From positions 124,001 through 188,000 of the forward strand of contig NZ_RRYI01000007.1 in the NCBI RefSeq assembly GCF_003931565.1: a stretch of DNA of 64,000 bases. Reading direction: 5' to 3'. Under the pieces are notes generated by a model. That model saw only the letters and a program-made list of their open reading frames with translations, was not told where the DNA came from and ran no database searches. Made by a program: the position numbers and the translations under genes. Below are positions 26,098 to 34,059 of the stretch, piece after piece (the stretch's first letter is position 1; the number at the start of each line of letters is the position of its first letter). The stretch comes from Caulobacter sp. 602-1 (GTDB lineage: Bacteria > Pseudomonadota > Alphaproteobacteria > Caulobacterales > Caulobacteraceae).

Positions 26098-27132
26098 CTA
26101 GGCGGTCTGCAGCCTGCGACCGACATATTCACTGTAGAGGCGCTGCTGGTTCATGACGTCACGCTTCGGAGCGACGCCAAACGTCCGGGAATATTCCCGG
26201 CTGAACTGCGACGCGCTTTCGTAGCCGACCTGGTAGGCGGCGTCGGCGACGTTCACATCCTCCATCACCATCAGGCGTCGCGCCTCGAGAAGGCGCAACT
26301 GCTTTTGGAACTGCAGCGGCGTCATGGAGGTCATGGCCTTGAAGTGCTGATGGAAGGACGAAAGGCTCATTCGCGCCACTTGCGCCAAGTCCTCGATACG
26401 CAGCGTCCGGGCGATGTCCTCATGCATGAGGTGGAGGGCTTTTGCGACCCGGGCGGCGTTGGACTCAGGCTCGGCCAGCTTGCAGAGCTCGCCGCCGTTC
26501 GGGCCGGTCAAGAGCCAGTAGCAGATCTCGCGCATGACGGACGGAAAGAGGATCGGGATCGCCTTTGGCGTCTCGCACATCCGTAGCAGACGCAGAACGC
26601 ACTCGGCCAAGGGCTCATCGACCCGCCGCACGAACAGGCAAGGCCCGGATGTGACGGGGGGCGCCGGCGGGGTATCGAGCTGTTGCAGCACCTCGCGGAT
26701 CATCGCCACGTCGAGTTCAAGGTTCACACCGATATAGGGCGCGTCGGAACTTGCCTCGATGATGCACCCCGTCGCCGGCAGGGTCATGCCCACCGCCAGA
26801 CACTCCATCGCCCCGTAACGAAGGGTCTCCTCGCCCAAGGTGATTTCCTTGGCGCCCTGGAGGACGACGCAGAGCGACGGCTTGTAGACCTGCCGCATCC
26901 GCATCCGCGCCTTGAACGAGCTGACGATGTTGAAGTTGTCGATGGGCGTAGGGAACACGCCCTGGCCGCCGCCCTGGCCCGCGATATAGACGTTGACCGC
27001 CTCAAACAGCGATGACGGCATGCGGACCTCCGGCAGGTTCCGAGGCCAGCGCAACACGCGGCCCTCCGCGACCGCCTTATCGCCCGCTGCAGAATTGGGC
27101 AAGTTTTTTGAGGCTTCCGGCATTCTGATCAT
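26098..27132 (-). CDS. AraC family regulator (AraC_N type)
   Basis: The 344-residue protein has an AraC-type N-terminal cupin-like ligand domain (PSLCVVLQGAKEITLGEETLRYGAMECL, then YIGVNLELD) and a C-terminal double HTH (IEDLAQVARMSLSSFHQHFKAMT, ADAAYQVGYESASQFSREYSRTFG). ATG 27132 is preferred because GGAG is 6 bases upstream; an ATG four codons earlier also exists. It is divergent from an MFS transporter gene, with only 52 bp between the starts, so it most likely controls the transporter. Confidence 0.87.
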   Translation of the reverse strand: MIRMPEASKNLPNSAAGDKAVAEGRVLRWPRNLPEVRMPSSLFEAVNVYIAGQGGGQGVFPTPIDNFNIVSSFKARMRMRQVYKPSLCVVLQGAKEITLGEETLRYGAMECLAVGMTLPATGCIIEASSDAPYIGVNLELDVAMIREVLQQLDTPPAPPVTSGPCLFVRRVDEPLAECVLRLLRMCETPKAIPILFPSVMREICYWLLTGPNGGELCKLAEPESNAARVAKALHLMHEDIARTLRIEDLAQVARMSLSSFHQHFKAMTSMTPLQFQKQLRLLEARRLMVMEDVNVADAAYQVGYESASQFSREYSRTFGVAPKRDVMNQQRLYSEYVGRRLQTA

Positions 27133-27184
27133 ACGGCGCTCCATCTAGCTTGAAGATGCGAAACAAGCGAGGAGCACGTCGAAC

Positions 27185-28501
27185 ATGACAGAACCTGCCG
27201 CGCAGTCAATAGAAACGCAAATAAACTTACCAACCGTTTCACAATATCAAAAACAAGAACATGTGCGAGGCGGACGCGTAGTCGCGATTTTCACCACACT
27301 TCTTCTTGTCAGCGCCTTTTCTCAGATCGACAGAATACTTCCGTTCATTTTGGCAGAGTCGATCAAATCCGACCTCGGACTGAGCGATACCGAAATGGGC
27401 CTGCTGACAGGCCTCGCCTTCGCCCTGTGCTATTCGCTGCTGTCCTTGCCCCTCGCCCGAGCCTCCGATCGAGGATCGCCTCGCTTCGTCCTGGTTTCAT
27501 GCATACTGCTCTGGAGTGCGATGACGGCGCTCGGCGGCTTGGCGGCCAGCTTTCTTTTGCTGGCGTTCACGCGTTTCGGCGTCGCGTTCGGAGAAGCCGG
27601 CGCGGTGCCCGCCGGACATGCGCTGATCGCCCGCAAGATCGGTCCTGAACACCGTGGCCTGGCGATCGGGCTTTTCGCCATGGGCATCCCGCTCGGCACC
27701 ATGGTCGGCTTCGCCGCCGGCGGGGCGATCGGCGAGACGCTGGGATGGCGCACCGCCCTGGTCGGCGCCGGGGCCATTGGCGGGCTGATCGCCCTGTTGA
27801 CCTTTCTCGCCGCCGGTCCAACCCCGGCGCTCCAACGTACGGCCGCCAACCGTGAACCTTTCCTTCGGTCCAGCCGGCGCCTGTTGGCGTCCCCGGCGTT
27901 CCGCTGGCTGTTTATCGGCGCAATCTTCCTCGGCTTCGCCGCTGCGCCCTTCTATGCCTTTTCCGCGCCGTTCCTCATCCGCACGCACGGTTTCAGCACC
28001 AGCCAGGTGGGCCTGGCCTTTGGCCTCCTGCAGGGCCTGATGGGCATTGTCGGCACGCTCTTGGGTGGACGCTGGTTCGACCGCGCGGTCGGTTCGGGGA
28101 CCGGGAGAGTGCTCGGCCCGCCGGCCGTTCTCTTCCTGATCGCCAGCATGACCACGAGCGGGGCCTTGTTCGCGCCGACCGGGTGGGTGTCGATAGCGCT
28201 GATGGTTCCCGGAATGCTGTCTTTCTCGTTCCTGCTGCCATGGGCCTTTGGCGCGGCCCATCTCGTGGCCGGTGAAGGCAGGCAGGCGCAGGCGTCTAGC
28301 CTCGTGATGATCGGCTCCGGCCTTCTTGGTCCCGCGCTCGGGCCTGTCATCGTCGGGATGGTCAGCGACGCGGTGACCGCTGCGCAGGGGTCCAATGGCC
28401 TCGGCTTTGGGCTGCTGGTCGTCCCGATCGCGAGCGTCCTGACCGGCGTCACCCTGCTGATCGCAAACCGGCGCATCGCCGCTTTGCTGGCGCGAGGGTG
28501 A
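27185..28501 (+). CDS. MFS transporter
   Basis: A 438-residue major facilitator with 12 predicted membrane helices, including the motif-A-like SLPLARASDRGSPRFVLVSC between helices 2 and 3 and FGEAGAVPAGHALIARKIGPEHRGLAIGLF, which resembles spinster-like efflux/uptake carriers. Substrate unknown. The first 65 codons are much richer in A and T (runs such as ATAGAAACGCAAATAAAC) than the rest. It is divergent from the AraC-type gene and followed after 107 bp by a Tat-signal SDR. Confidence 0.85.
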   Translation: MTEPAAQSIETQINLPTVSQYQKQEHVRGGRVVAIFTTLLLVSAFSQIDRILPFILAESIKSDLGLSDTEMGLLTGLAFALCYSLLSLPLARASDRGSPRFVLVSCILLWSAMTALGGLAASFLLLAFTRFGVAFGEAGAVPAGHALIARKIGPEHRGLAIGLFAMGIPLGTMVGFAAGGAIGETLGWRTALVGAGAIGGLIALLTFLAAGPTPALQRTAANREPFLRSSRRLLASPAFRWLFIGAIFLGFAAAPFYAFSAPFLIRTHGFSTSQVGLAFGLLQGLMGIVGTLLGGRWFDRAVGSGTGRVLGPPAVLFLIASMTTSGALFAPTGWVSIALMVPGMLSFSFLLPWAFGAAHLVAGEGRQAQASSLVMIGSGLLGPALGPVIVGMVSDAVTAAQGSNGLGFGLLVVPIASVLTGVTLLIANRRIAALLARG

Positions 28502-28608
28502 CTTTCCCCGCCTCCGATCCGCCCCCAACAGACCCTGGCCTGCCGACCTAGAGGCGCGGCCGCACCCATCGCAAGCAAACCACTCATATCGAGAAAGGAA
28601 CCATCGCA

Positions 28609-29460
28609 ATGTCCGATGCCGATACCTCACGCCGCACCTTCATGGCCTTCGCGGCCGCCGCTCCCGCGGCGCTCGTCACGGGAGGCGCGGCTTCGGCCCA
28701 GACGGCCCCGTTCGGCCCGACCGCTCTTCCCGGCGTCGGCAGGGCGGCTGTCGTCACCGGCTCCTCGCGCGGCATCGGCGCGGCCACCGCCAGGCGCCTG
28801 GCGCGCGATGGCTTTGCCGTGACCGTGAACTACCTCACCAACCGCGATCTGGCCGACCGTGTCGTGGCCGACATCAAGGCGGCCGGGGGCCGCGCCATCG
28901 TTCGCCAAGCCGATGTCGCCGATCCCGCAGCGGTCAAGGCCCTGTTCGACGCCCATGACCAGGCGTTCGGTGGCGTTGATGTGGTGGTCAACAACGCCGG
29001 CATCATGAACGTCGGCCCCTTCGCCCAGATGACGGACGCGGCCTTCGATCGCATGATGGCCACCAATGTCAAAGGCAGCTTCAATGTGCTGCGCGAGGCG
29101 GCGCGGCGTACGCGTGACGGCGGCCGGATCATCAGCCTGTCATCGAGCATCATCAAGACGCCGCCCCCGGCGACGGGCGCCTATGCCGCCACCAAAAGCG
29201 CCCAGATGCTCTTTTCCAACGTCCTGGCCAAGGAGCTGGCCGGTCGCAACATTTCGGTCAATGCGGTCGCGCCTGGCGCGGTCGACACGCAGCTTCTCCG
29301 TCAGCACGGCGAAGCGGCGCTCCGCGGCATTCCCGAACAGACGCCCCTTGGTCGCCTGGGTCTGCCCGAAGACATCGCCGGCGTCATAGCGCTTCTCTGC
29401 TCGCGGGACGGCGCCTGGATCGATGCTCAAACCGTGTTCGCCAACGGCGGGTTGGGCTGA
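28609..29460 (+). CDS. SDR oxidoreductase with twin-arginine signal
   Basis: This 283-residue protein joins a Tat signal (TSRRTFMAFAAAAPAALVTG, cleavage near ASAQ) to a complete classical SDR: TGSSRGIG, VVNNAGIMNVG, Ser in LSSSI and YAATK, and PGAVDT. Classical SDRs are normally cytoplasmic because they use NAD(P)H; folded export with bound cofactor through Tat is conceivable. The ATG at 28609 is preceded by GAGAAAGGA about 8 bases away. The transporter upstream may be part of the same transcript. Confidence 0.85.
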   Translation: MSDADTSRRTFMAFAAAAPAALVTGGAASAQTAPFGPTALPGVGRAAVVTGSSRGIGAATARRLARDGFAVTVNYLTNRDLADRVVADIKAAGGRAIVRQADVADPAAVKALFDAHDQAFGGVDVVVNNAGIMNVGPFAQMTDAAFDRMMATNVKGSFNVLREAARRTRDGGRIISLSSSIIKTPPPATGAYAATKSAQMLFSNVLAKELAGRNISVNAVAPGAVDTQLLRQHGEAALRGIPEQTPLGRLGLPEDIAGVIALLCSRDGAWIDAQTVFANGGLG

Positions 29461-29507
29461 TCGAGAACCGCCAGCCTGCGGACGGCGCCAGGCGCCAAGC
29501 ACACCGT

Positions 29508-29594
29508 TTTGAAATCGGATCAGGGGATCTCCCCTCCCCCTTTCCCCGCCGATTTCAAAGGGAGATCGCCGGCCCCCACCCAGGCGATCTCCCT
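29508..29594. promoter_or_regulatory. two adjacent perfect inverted repeats, possible attenuator
   Basis: TTTGAAATCGG (29508-29518) pairs with CCGATTTCAAA (29549-29559). AGGGAGATCGCC (29559-29570) pairs with GGCGATCTCCCT (29583-29594). A third segment, GGGGATCTCCCC (29523-29534), can fold alone or pair with GGGAGATC at 29560-29567, so alternative structures compete. The element lies between the Tat-SDR stop and the MipA-type start and may end one transcript while regulating the next. Confidence 0.55.
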
Positions 29595-29662
29595 GGCCAC
29601 CGAAGGCGCCGGCTTCACGCCGCGCGCCTTTGGTGGCCCCTCCCCATGCCGAAAGGATCGTT

Positions 29663-30460
29663 ATGCTTATGTTTCGCCCGACCATGCTCGCCTGCGCTTT
29701 TGCAGCCTTAAGCGCCAGCGTCTCCCAAGCGCAGGAGATCGAAGCCGCCCCGTCCCCGCACGGCGTCGTCGCGATTGGAGCCGGCGTCGCTCCCGAGTTT
29801 GACGGCTCAAAGGACGTGCGCGTTCTTCCCGCCATTCTCGCCGACATTCGCTGGCGCGGCGTCAACGTCCAGGTCGGGGGGCAAGGCCTTCGCGCCGACA
29901 TCGTCTCCAATTCGCGCCTCGCGTTCGGTCCGGTCCTCGGCGTGCGGCTTCCGCGTGACGACGCCGACGGGCGCATCGGTTTGCTACCGGAGATCGACAC
30001 GGCGATCGAGGCTGGCGCATTCGTCGGATACCGGTTCGGCGGAAACGAAGGAGGACAAGGCGCCTTGGAGACGGAACTTTCCGTCGTCCAGGATGTCTCG
30101 GGCGCGCACGATGGTCTGCTCGCGACCGCGCGGGTCAGCTACTTCGCAATCCGCAGCGACACATTTTCGCTGTCGCTGGACGCTCGGACGACCTGGGTGA
30201 ACCAGGATTATGCGCGCACCTATTTCGGCGTCACCCCCGCCGAGGCCGTCGCCAGCGGGCTGGCGGCCTACCGACCGGGTTCCGGGATCAGGGATGTCGG
30301 CATGAGCCTGACGGCGGGATATTGGTTCAGCCCAAGGATCGGCGTCATGGGCGCGGTTGGAGCAAATTACCTCGTCGGCGATTTCGCCGACAGCCCGGTC
30401 ACTGACGAAGGGCGCCGCTGGCAGCCTATGGGCGCTCTCACGGTCGCCTACCGCTTCTGA
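29663..30460 (+). CDS. MipA/OmpV family outer membrane protein
   Basis: The 265-residue protein has a signal peptide (MLMFRPTMLACAFAALSASVSQAQ) and the beta-strand pattern of the MipA/OmpV family: IGAGVAPEFDGSKDVRVLPAI, QGLRADIVSNSRLAFGPVLGVRLPRDD, GAFVGYRFGG, and a C-terminal strand WQPMGALTVAYRF ending in Phe. MipA in Escherichia coli interacts with murein synthases; many family members are simple barrels of unknown role. I start at ATG 29663 behind AAAGGA; the longer frame to 29630 would interrupt the signal peptide. Confidence 0.85.
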   Translation: MLMFRPTMLACAFAALSASVSQAQEIEAAPSPHGVVAIGAGVAPEFDGSKDVRVLPAILADIRWRGVNVQVGGQGLRADIVSNSRLAFGPVLGVRLPRDDADGRIGLLPEIDTAIEAGAFVGYRFGGNEGGQGALETELSVVQDVSGAHDGLLATARVSYFAIRSDTFSLSLDARTTWVNQDYARTYFGVTPAEAVASGLAAYRPGSGIRDVGMSLTAGYWFSPRIGVMGAVGANYLVGDFADSPVTDEGRRWQPMGALTVAYRF

Positions 30461-30527
30461 GGCCGTCAGTCCGAACCCTCAAGGCCGCCGTGCTGCCATG
30501 GCCGGCGCCGAGGGCGTCCTTACGAAA

Positions 30528-30561
30528 TTGTTCCTCCATCGCCTACGCTATGGAGGAACAA
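30528..30561. terminator. 12-bp perfect hairpin downstream of mipA-like gene
   Basis: TTGTTCCTCCAT (30528-30539) and ATGGAGGAACAA (30550-30561) form a 12-bp stem with a 10-base loop between two convergent genes. There is no T-run after it. It could be a terminator for either gene, or the remains of a palindromic mobile repeat. Confidence 0.5.
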
Positions 30562-30650
30562 GCTCCGCTACAGCGGGCCGGACCAGCTGCGGCGCGCAAT
30601 CCGCGTGACTGCGGTTCGCCCCGCAACCGGCGGCGCAAGCAGCAATGAAC

Positions 30651-31388
30651 TCAGGCGTTGAAACCGGCGTCCACATTGAGCACCGCGCCCGTAATCAGAC
30701 TTGCCGCCGGACTGGCAAGGAACGCGACGGCGCTGGCGATTTCACGGGGCTCGCCAAATCGACCCAGCGAGGTCAGGCTCCGCTGATAGTCGGCGTTCTC
30801 CCCATGGGCCGGGTTCATGTCCGTGTCGGTCGATCCCGGCTGAACGAGGTTCACGGTGATCCCTTGAGGGCCGAGCTCGCGCGAAAGGCCGCGCGTGAAC
30901 GACAAAAGCGCCGACTTCGACATGGCGTAGGCCGTTACGCCCGGGAACGGAACACGCTCGGCCAAGGAGGAGCCGATGGAGATGATACGGCCTCCGGATG
31001 AGAGGTGCGGTATCGCCGCCTGAGCGAACAGGACCGGCGCGCGAACATTGACGTCGAGCATGGCTTGTAAATCGGCCAGTGACAGCTCCGCCGTCATCCC
31101 ACCCGTTGCGACGCCCGCGCTGTTGACCAGGATATCGAGCCCTCCAAGGGTGTCGACCGTCTTGGCGACGGCGCGGCGGATGGCTTCCGGGTCGGCGCTG
31201 TCGGCCTGGATCGCGAGTCCGCGGCGGCCTTTCTCCTCGATCGACCGGACCACCGTCGCCGCCCGTTCCGCCGAGCTGTGATAGGTGAAGGCCACATCAG
31301 CGCCCTTCTCGGCGAGCGCAATCGCGATCGCGGCCCCGATGCCCCGTGAGCCACCGTTGACGAGCGCGCGCTTTCCAAGCAAATCCAC
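30651..31388 (-). CDS. SDR family oxidoreductase
   Basis: A 245-residue classical SDR of the 3-oxoacyl-ACP-reductase-like group, with NSAGVATGG, ISIGSSLA with the catalytic Ser, YAMSK with Tyr-Lys, and the C-terminal ASLITGAVLNVDAGFNA. The cofactor motif reads NGGSRGIG, with Asn where nearly all relatives have Thr. I start at GTG 31388, which follows AAGGAAAA; the upstream frame crosses the operator region. Divergent from a TetR-type gene 83 bp away, with a repeated sequence element between, and so likely under its control. Confidence 0.85.
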   Translation of the reverse strand: MDLLGKRALVNGGSRGIGAAIAIALAEKGADVAFTYHSSAERAATVVRSIEEKGRRGLAIQADSADPEAIRRAVAKTVDTLGGLDILVNSAGVATGGMTAELSLADLQAMLDVNVRAPVLFAQAAIPHLSSGGRIISIGSSLAERVPFPGVTAYAMSKSALLSFTRGLSRELGPQGITVNLVQPGSTDTDMNPAHGENADYQRSLTSLGRFGEPREIASAVAFLASPAASLITGAVLNVDAGFNA

Positions 31389-31399
31389 GATCTTTTCCT

Positions 31400-31478
31400 T
31401 TATGCAGTGATCGATGCATAAATCGGTAAGTCCGTTGCCGCGCCCGGTCAACCGATTTATACAGTGGTCGATGCACAA
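31400..31478. promoter_or_regulatory. twin operator, divergent SDR/TetR region
   Basis: TTATGCAGTGATCGATGCATAA (31400-31421, first copy) recurs as TTATACAGTGGTCGATGCACAA (31457-31478, second copy), a 22-mer with four differences. A separate 9-bp inverted repeat TAAATCGGT / ACCGATTTA (about 31418-31426 and 31450-31458) lies between. The second copy covers the TetR start codon. One site per divergent gene is the arrangement of a TetR autorepressor. Confidence 0.6.
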
Positions 31479-32145
31479 TGACGCGCCAGCGCCTCCGGCC
31501 ACTCCGGAGCCGACACCCCCCGCACGCGGTCGGCCGCGGGAATTCGATCGCCAGGAAGCGCTCGCCGCCGCGATGCGCCTGTTCTGGATCAGGGGGTACG
31601 AGGCGACCTCGATCGCCGATCTGACGGAAGCGATGGGGATCGGGACAAAGAGCCTCTACGCGGCCTTTGGTTCAAAGGACGCGCTCTACGCCGAAGCGCT
31701 CAAATACTATTACACGACCTATGAAGGGCTGGTCTGGACGCGGTTCCGGAAGGCGGCGACCGCGAGAGAGGCGACCCTGGCGTTCCTGCAGGATTCCGCC
31801 ATAGCCATGACGGGTGGGGACTGCGATCTGCCGCACGGTTGTATGGCGACCCTCGCCACGGTGGGCGGCGAGGGACATGCCGAACTAGCCGAGCTCATGC
31901 GAGCCGTCCGCGCGGGAGGTTTTGATATCCTCAAGGCGCGCTTCGACCAGGCAAAGGAAGACGCAGATCTCCCGGCCACGGCCGACACAACCAAGCTGGC
32001 GAGATTGGTGCAGACGGTGCAGAGCGGCATGGCGATCCGCGCCCGTGACCGAGCGGACCGCGCCGAACTTGAAGCTGTCGCGGAACTCGCCTTAGCCGGC
32101 TGGGACCAAATCACCGCCGCCATCGACGATGGGACCAAAGGCTAG
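31471..32145 (+). CDS. TetR/AcrR family transcriptional regulator
   Basis: The 224-residue protein has an N-terminal TetR HTH (REFDRQEALAAAMRLFWIRG, SIADLTEAMGIGTKSLYAAFGSKDALYAEAL) and a C-terminal domain of the TetR_C_6 type with GGDCDLPHGCMATLATVG, a motif common among AcrR-like regulators responding to electrophiles or quinones. The ATG at 31471 overlaps the second copy of the putative operator. Divergent from the SDR gene, which is likely repressed by it. Confidence 0.86.
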   Translation: MHNDAPAPPATPEPTPPARGRPREFDRQEALAAAMRLFWIRGYEATSIADLTEAMGIGTKSLYAAFGSKDALYAEALKYYYTTYEGLVWTRFRKAATAREATLAFLQDSAIAMTGGDCDLPHGCMATLATVGGEGHAELAELMRAVRAGGFDILKARFDQAKEDADLPATADTTKLARLVQTVQSGMAIRARDRADRAELEAVAELALAGWDQITAAIDDGTKG

Positions 32146-32217
32146 CCCGCGGCGACCCGCCTCTTGAAGACCGTCGCCAGCTCAGCGCCTCCCCGAAGCG
32201 TCAGGGCCCGAAGACGG

Positions 32218-33987
32218 TCATGGCCTTAGCGCCGCCAGCTTTCCAAACACCTCGCGACCCTGGAACAGGGTGACAAGGACCTTGGTCTTGGAGATTTCGG
32301 TGGTCGGGATCGCGAAGATGTCGCTGTCGAGCACGATCAGGTCGGCGCTCTTGCCGGCCAGGATCGAACCGGTCTGCTTATCGAGATGATTCACATAGGC
32401 GACGTTTAGCGTGTAGGCCTGCACCGCCTGGGCCAGGGTCACGGCTTCATCCGCGAGCAGCGGCTTAGCGTCCTTGTCGCCCGGCGCGATGCGCGTCAGG
32501 GCCACTTCGATCCCTTCCAATGGGTTCGCCGACGCCACCGACCAGTCAGCGCCGTAGGCCAGCTTACCGCCTGCTTTCAGGATGCTGTTGGCGGGATAGA
32601 TGTAGCCGGCGCGCTTGGGGCCGATGCGTTCGATGGTCAGGCGCATATAAGGCTCGTCGCAGGCCCAGAGCGGCTGGAAGATCGCCGTGACCCCGAGTTG
32701 GCCAAAGCGGGGTTGATCGACGGGATCCACCACGTTGAGATGGGAGATCATCGGCCGCGTATCGCTCATCCCGTCACGAGCGCGCGCACGCTGGACGGCA
32801 TCCAGCGCCTCGCGCACGCCCCCATCGCCGATCGCGTGGAAATGGGCCTGCAAGCCCTTTGCGTCGAGCTGGCTCACAGCCTCGGCGAGGGTCTCCAACG
32901 GAATCTGCGACGCGCCCTGCTCCGTGGTCCCCTCATAGGGGGCGAGCATGGCGGCGGTCTGTTGGGGGATCACGCCGTCGATGAAGAATTTCACCCCCGT
33001 GGCGCGAAGGCCCATATTGCGGGCGCGATCGGTGAGCTTGAGGATATCCGGCAGCTGGTCGAGGCCTCGACCGTTGTTCCATTGAAGGTCGAGCGCGGTG
33101 TGGACGGTCAGTTCGCCGCGGTCCTTCACGGCCTTATACGCGTCGAGCACGACGCTGGCGCCGCTTGCGTCCCATTCGACCATGGCGTCATGCCAGGATG
33201 TGATGCCCAGGCTGTTGAACAGCTTCACCGTGTAACCGATCGCGGCCTCGCGATCCTTGGCCGTGGGAGGCGGCGTCAGTTTCTCCATCAGCGCCATGGC
33301 GGCCTCTTCGAGACCGCCGCCGGGCTCGCCCGTGGCAGGATCTCGATCGATCTTGCCATTGAGCGGATCAGGCGTCTCACGGGTGATGTTCGCCATCTCC
33401 AGCGCCTTGGAGTTGACCCACAGGGTGTGGCCGTCCGACTCGAAGATGAGGGGCCGAGCGGTCGTCACGGCGTCGAGGATCTCCTTACGCGGGACGCCAT
33501 TCGGCGGAAACAGGGCCTGGTTCCATCCGGATCCGAAAACCGTGCCTTGCCCGGGCGACTTGGCGACGCAGTCGGCGATGATCCGCTGATAGTCCTCCAG
33601 CGTCTTGCCATCGTGGAGCGAGCATCGCGAATAGCTCAGCCCGCCGAAGACGGGATGGGCGTGGGCGTCGCCGAAGGCGGGCATCAGCAGTCGACCTCCC
33701 AGATCGACGACCTTTGTGTTCGGCCTTTTCAGGCGCGCAATCTCGGCGACCGATCCCACCTTGAGGATCTTGCCATCCTTGACCGCTACGGCCTGCGCCC
33801 ACGGCTTGGCCGTCTCGACCGTATAGACCCGGCCGTTGGTGAGGATCAGGTCGGGGCCCGCCACCGGCGCGGCCTTGGTCTCGCCGCCGAGACTGGCGAG
33901 CGCCAGGCTTGCGGCAAAGCCCAGGGCCAGAGACCACCCTTTGCCAAGCCTTGGTGGAACGCGGATGGGAACTTTCTTGTACGACAT
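32218..33987 (-). CDS. exported amidohydrolase (YtcJ/amidohydrolase_3 type)
   Basis: The 589-residue protein has a long signal-type N-terminus (LGKGWSLALGFAASLALASLGG) and the amidohydrolase_3 domain. Metal-binding DAHAHP (His-x-His) follows LMPAFG; further ligands or active-site residues are in QAHFHAIGD, MISHLNVVD and LAYGADW. YtcJ-like members hydrolyse N-acyl or cyclic amides; the cyclic-amide theme fits the hydantoinase operon nearby. ATG 33987 follows AGGA by 7 bases; the ATG two codons earlier is too close to it. It is 72 bp downstream of the TonB receptor gene on the same strand, so the two probably form an operon. Confidence 0.83.
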   Translation of the reverse strand: MSYKKVPIRVPPRLGKGWSLALGFAASLALASLGGETKAAPVAGPDLILTNGRVYTVETAKPWAQAVAVKDGKILKVGSVAEIARLKRPNTKVVDLGGRLLMPAFGDAHAHPVFGGLSYSRCSLHDGKTLEDYQRIIADCVAKSPGQGTVFGSGWNQALFPPNGVPRKEILDAVTTARPLIFESDGHTLWVNSKALEMANITRETPDPLNGKIDRDPATGEPGGGLEEAAMALMEKLTPPPTAKDREAAIGYTVKLFNSLGITSWHDAMVEWDASGASVVLDAYKAVKDRGELTVHTALDLQWNNGRGLDQLPDILKLTDRARNMGLRATGVKFFIDGVIPQQTAAMLAPYEGTTEQGASQIPLETLAEAVSQLDAKGLQAHFHAIGDGGVREALDAVQRARARDGMSDTRPMISHLNVVDPVDQPRFGQLGVTAIFQPLWACDEPYMRLTIERIGPKRAGYIYPANSILKAGGKLAYGADWSVASANPLEGIEVALTRIAPGDKDAKPLLADEAVTLAQAVQAYTLNVAYVNHLDKQTGSILAGKSADLIVLDSDIFAIPTTEISKTKVLVTLFQGREVFGKLAALRP

Positions 33988-34059
33988 GAACATTCCTGGA
34001 CACGACGGAAATGGCCGAAGGGGTGAGCGGCGCTGGCCGCCCGGCCCGGCGATGAGCGG

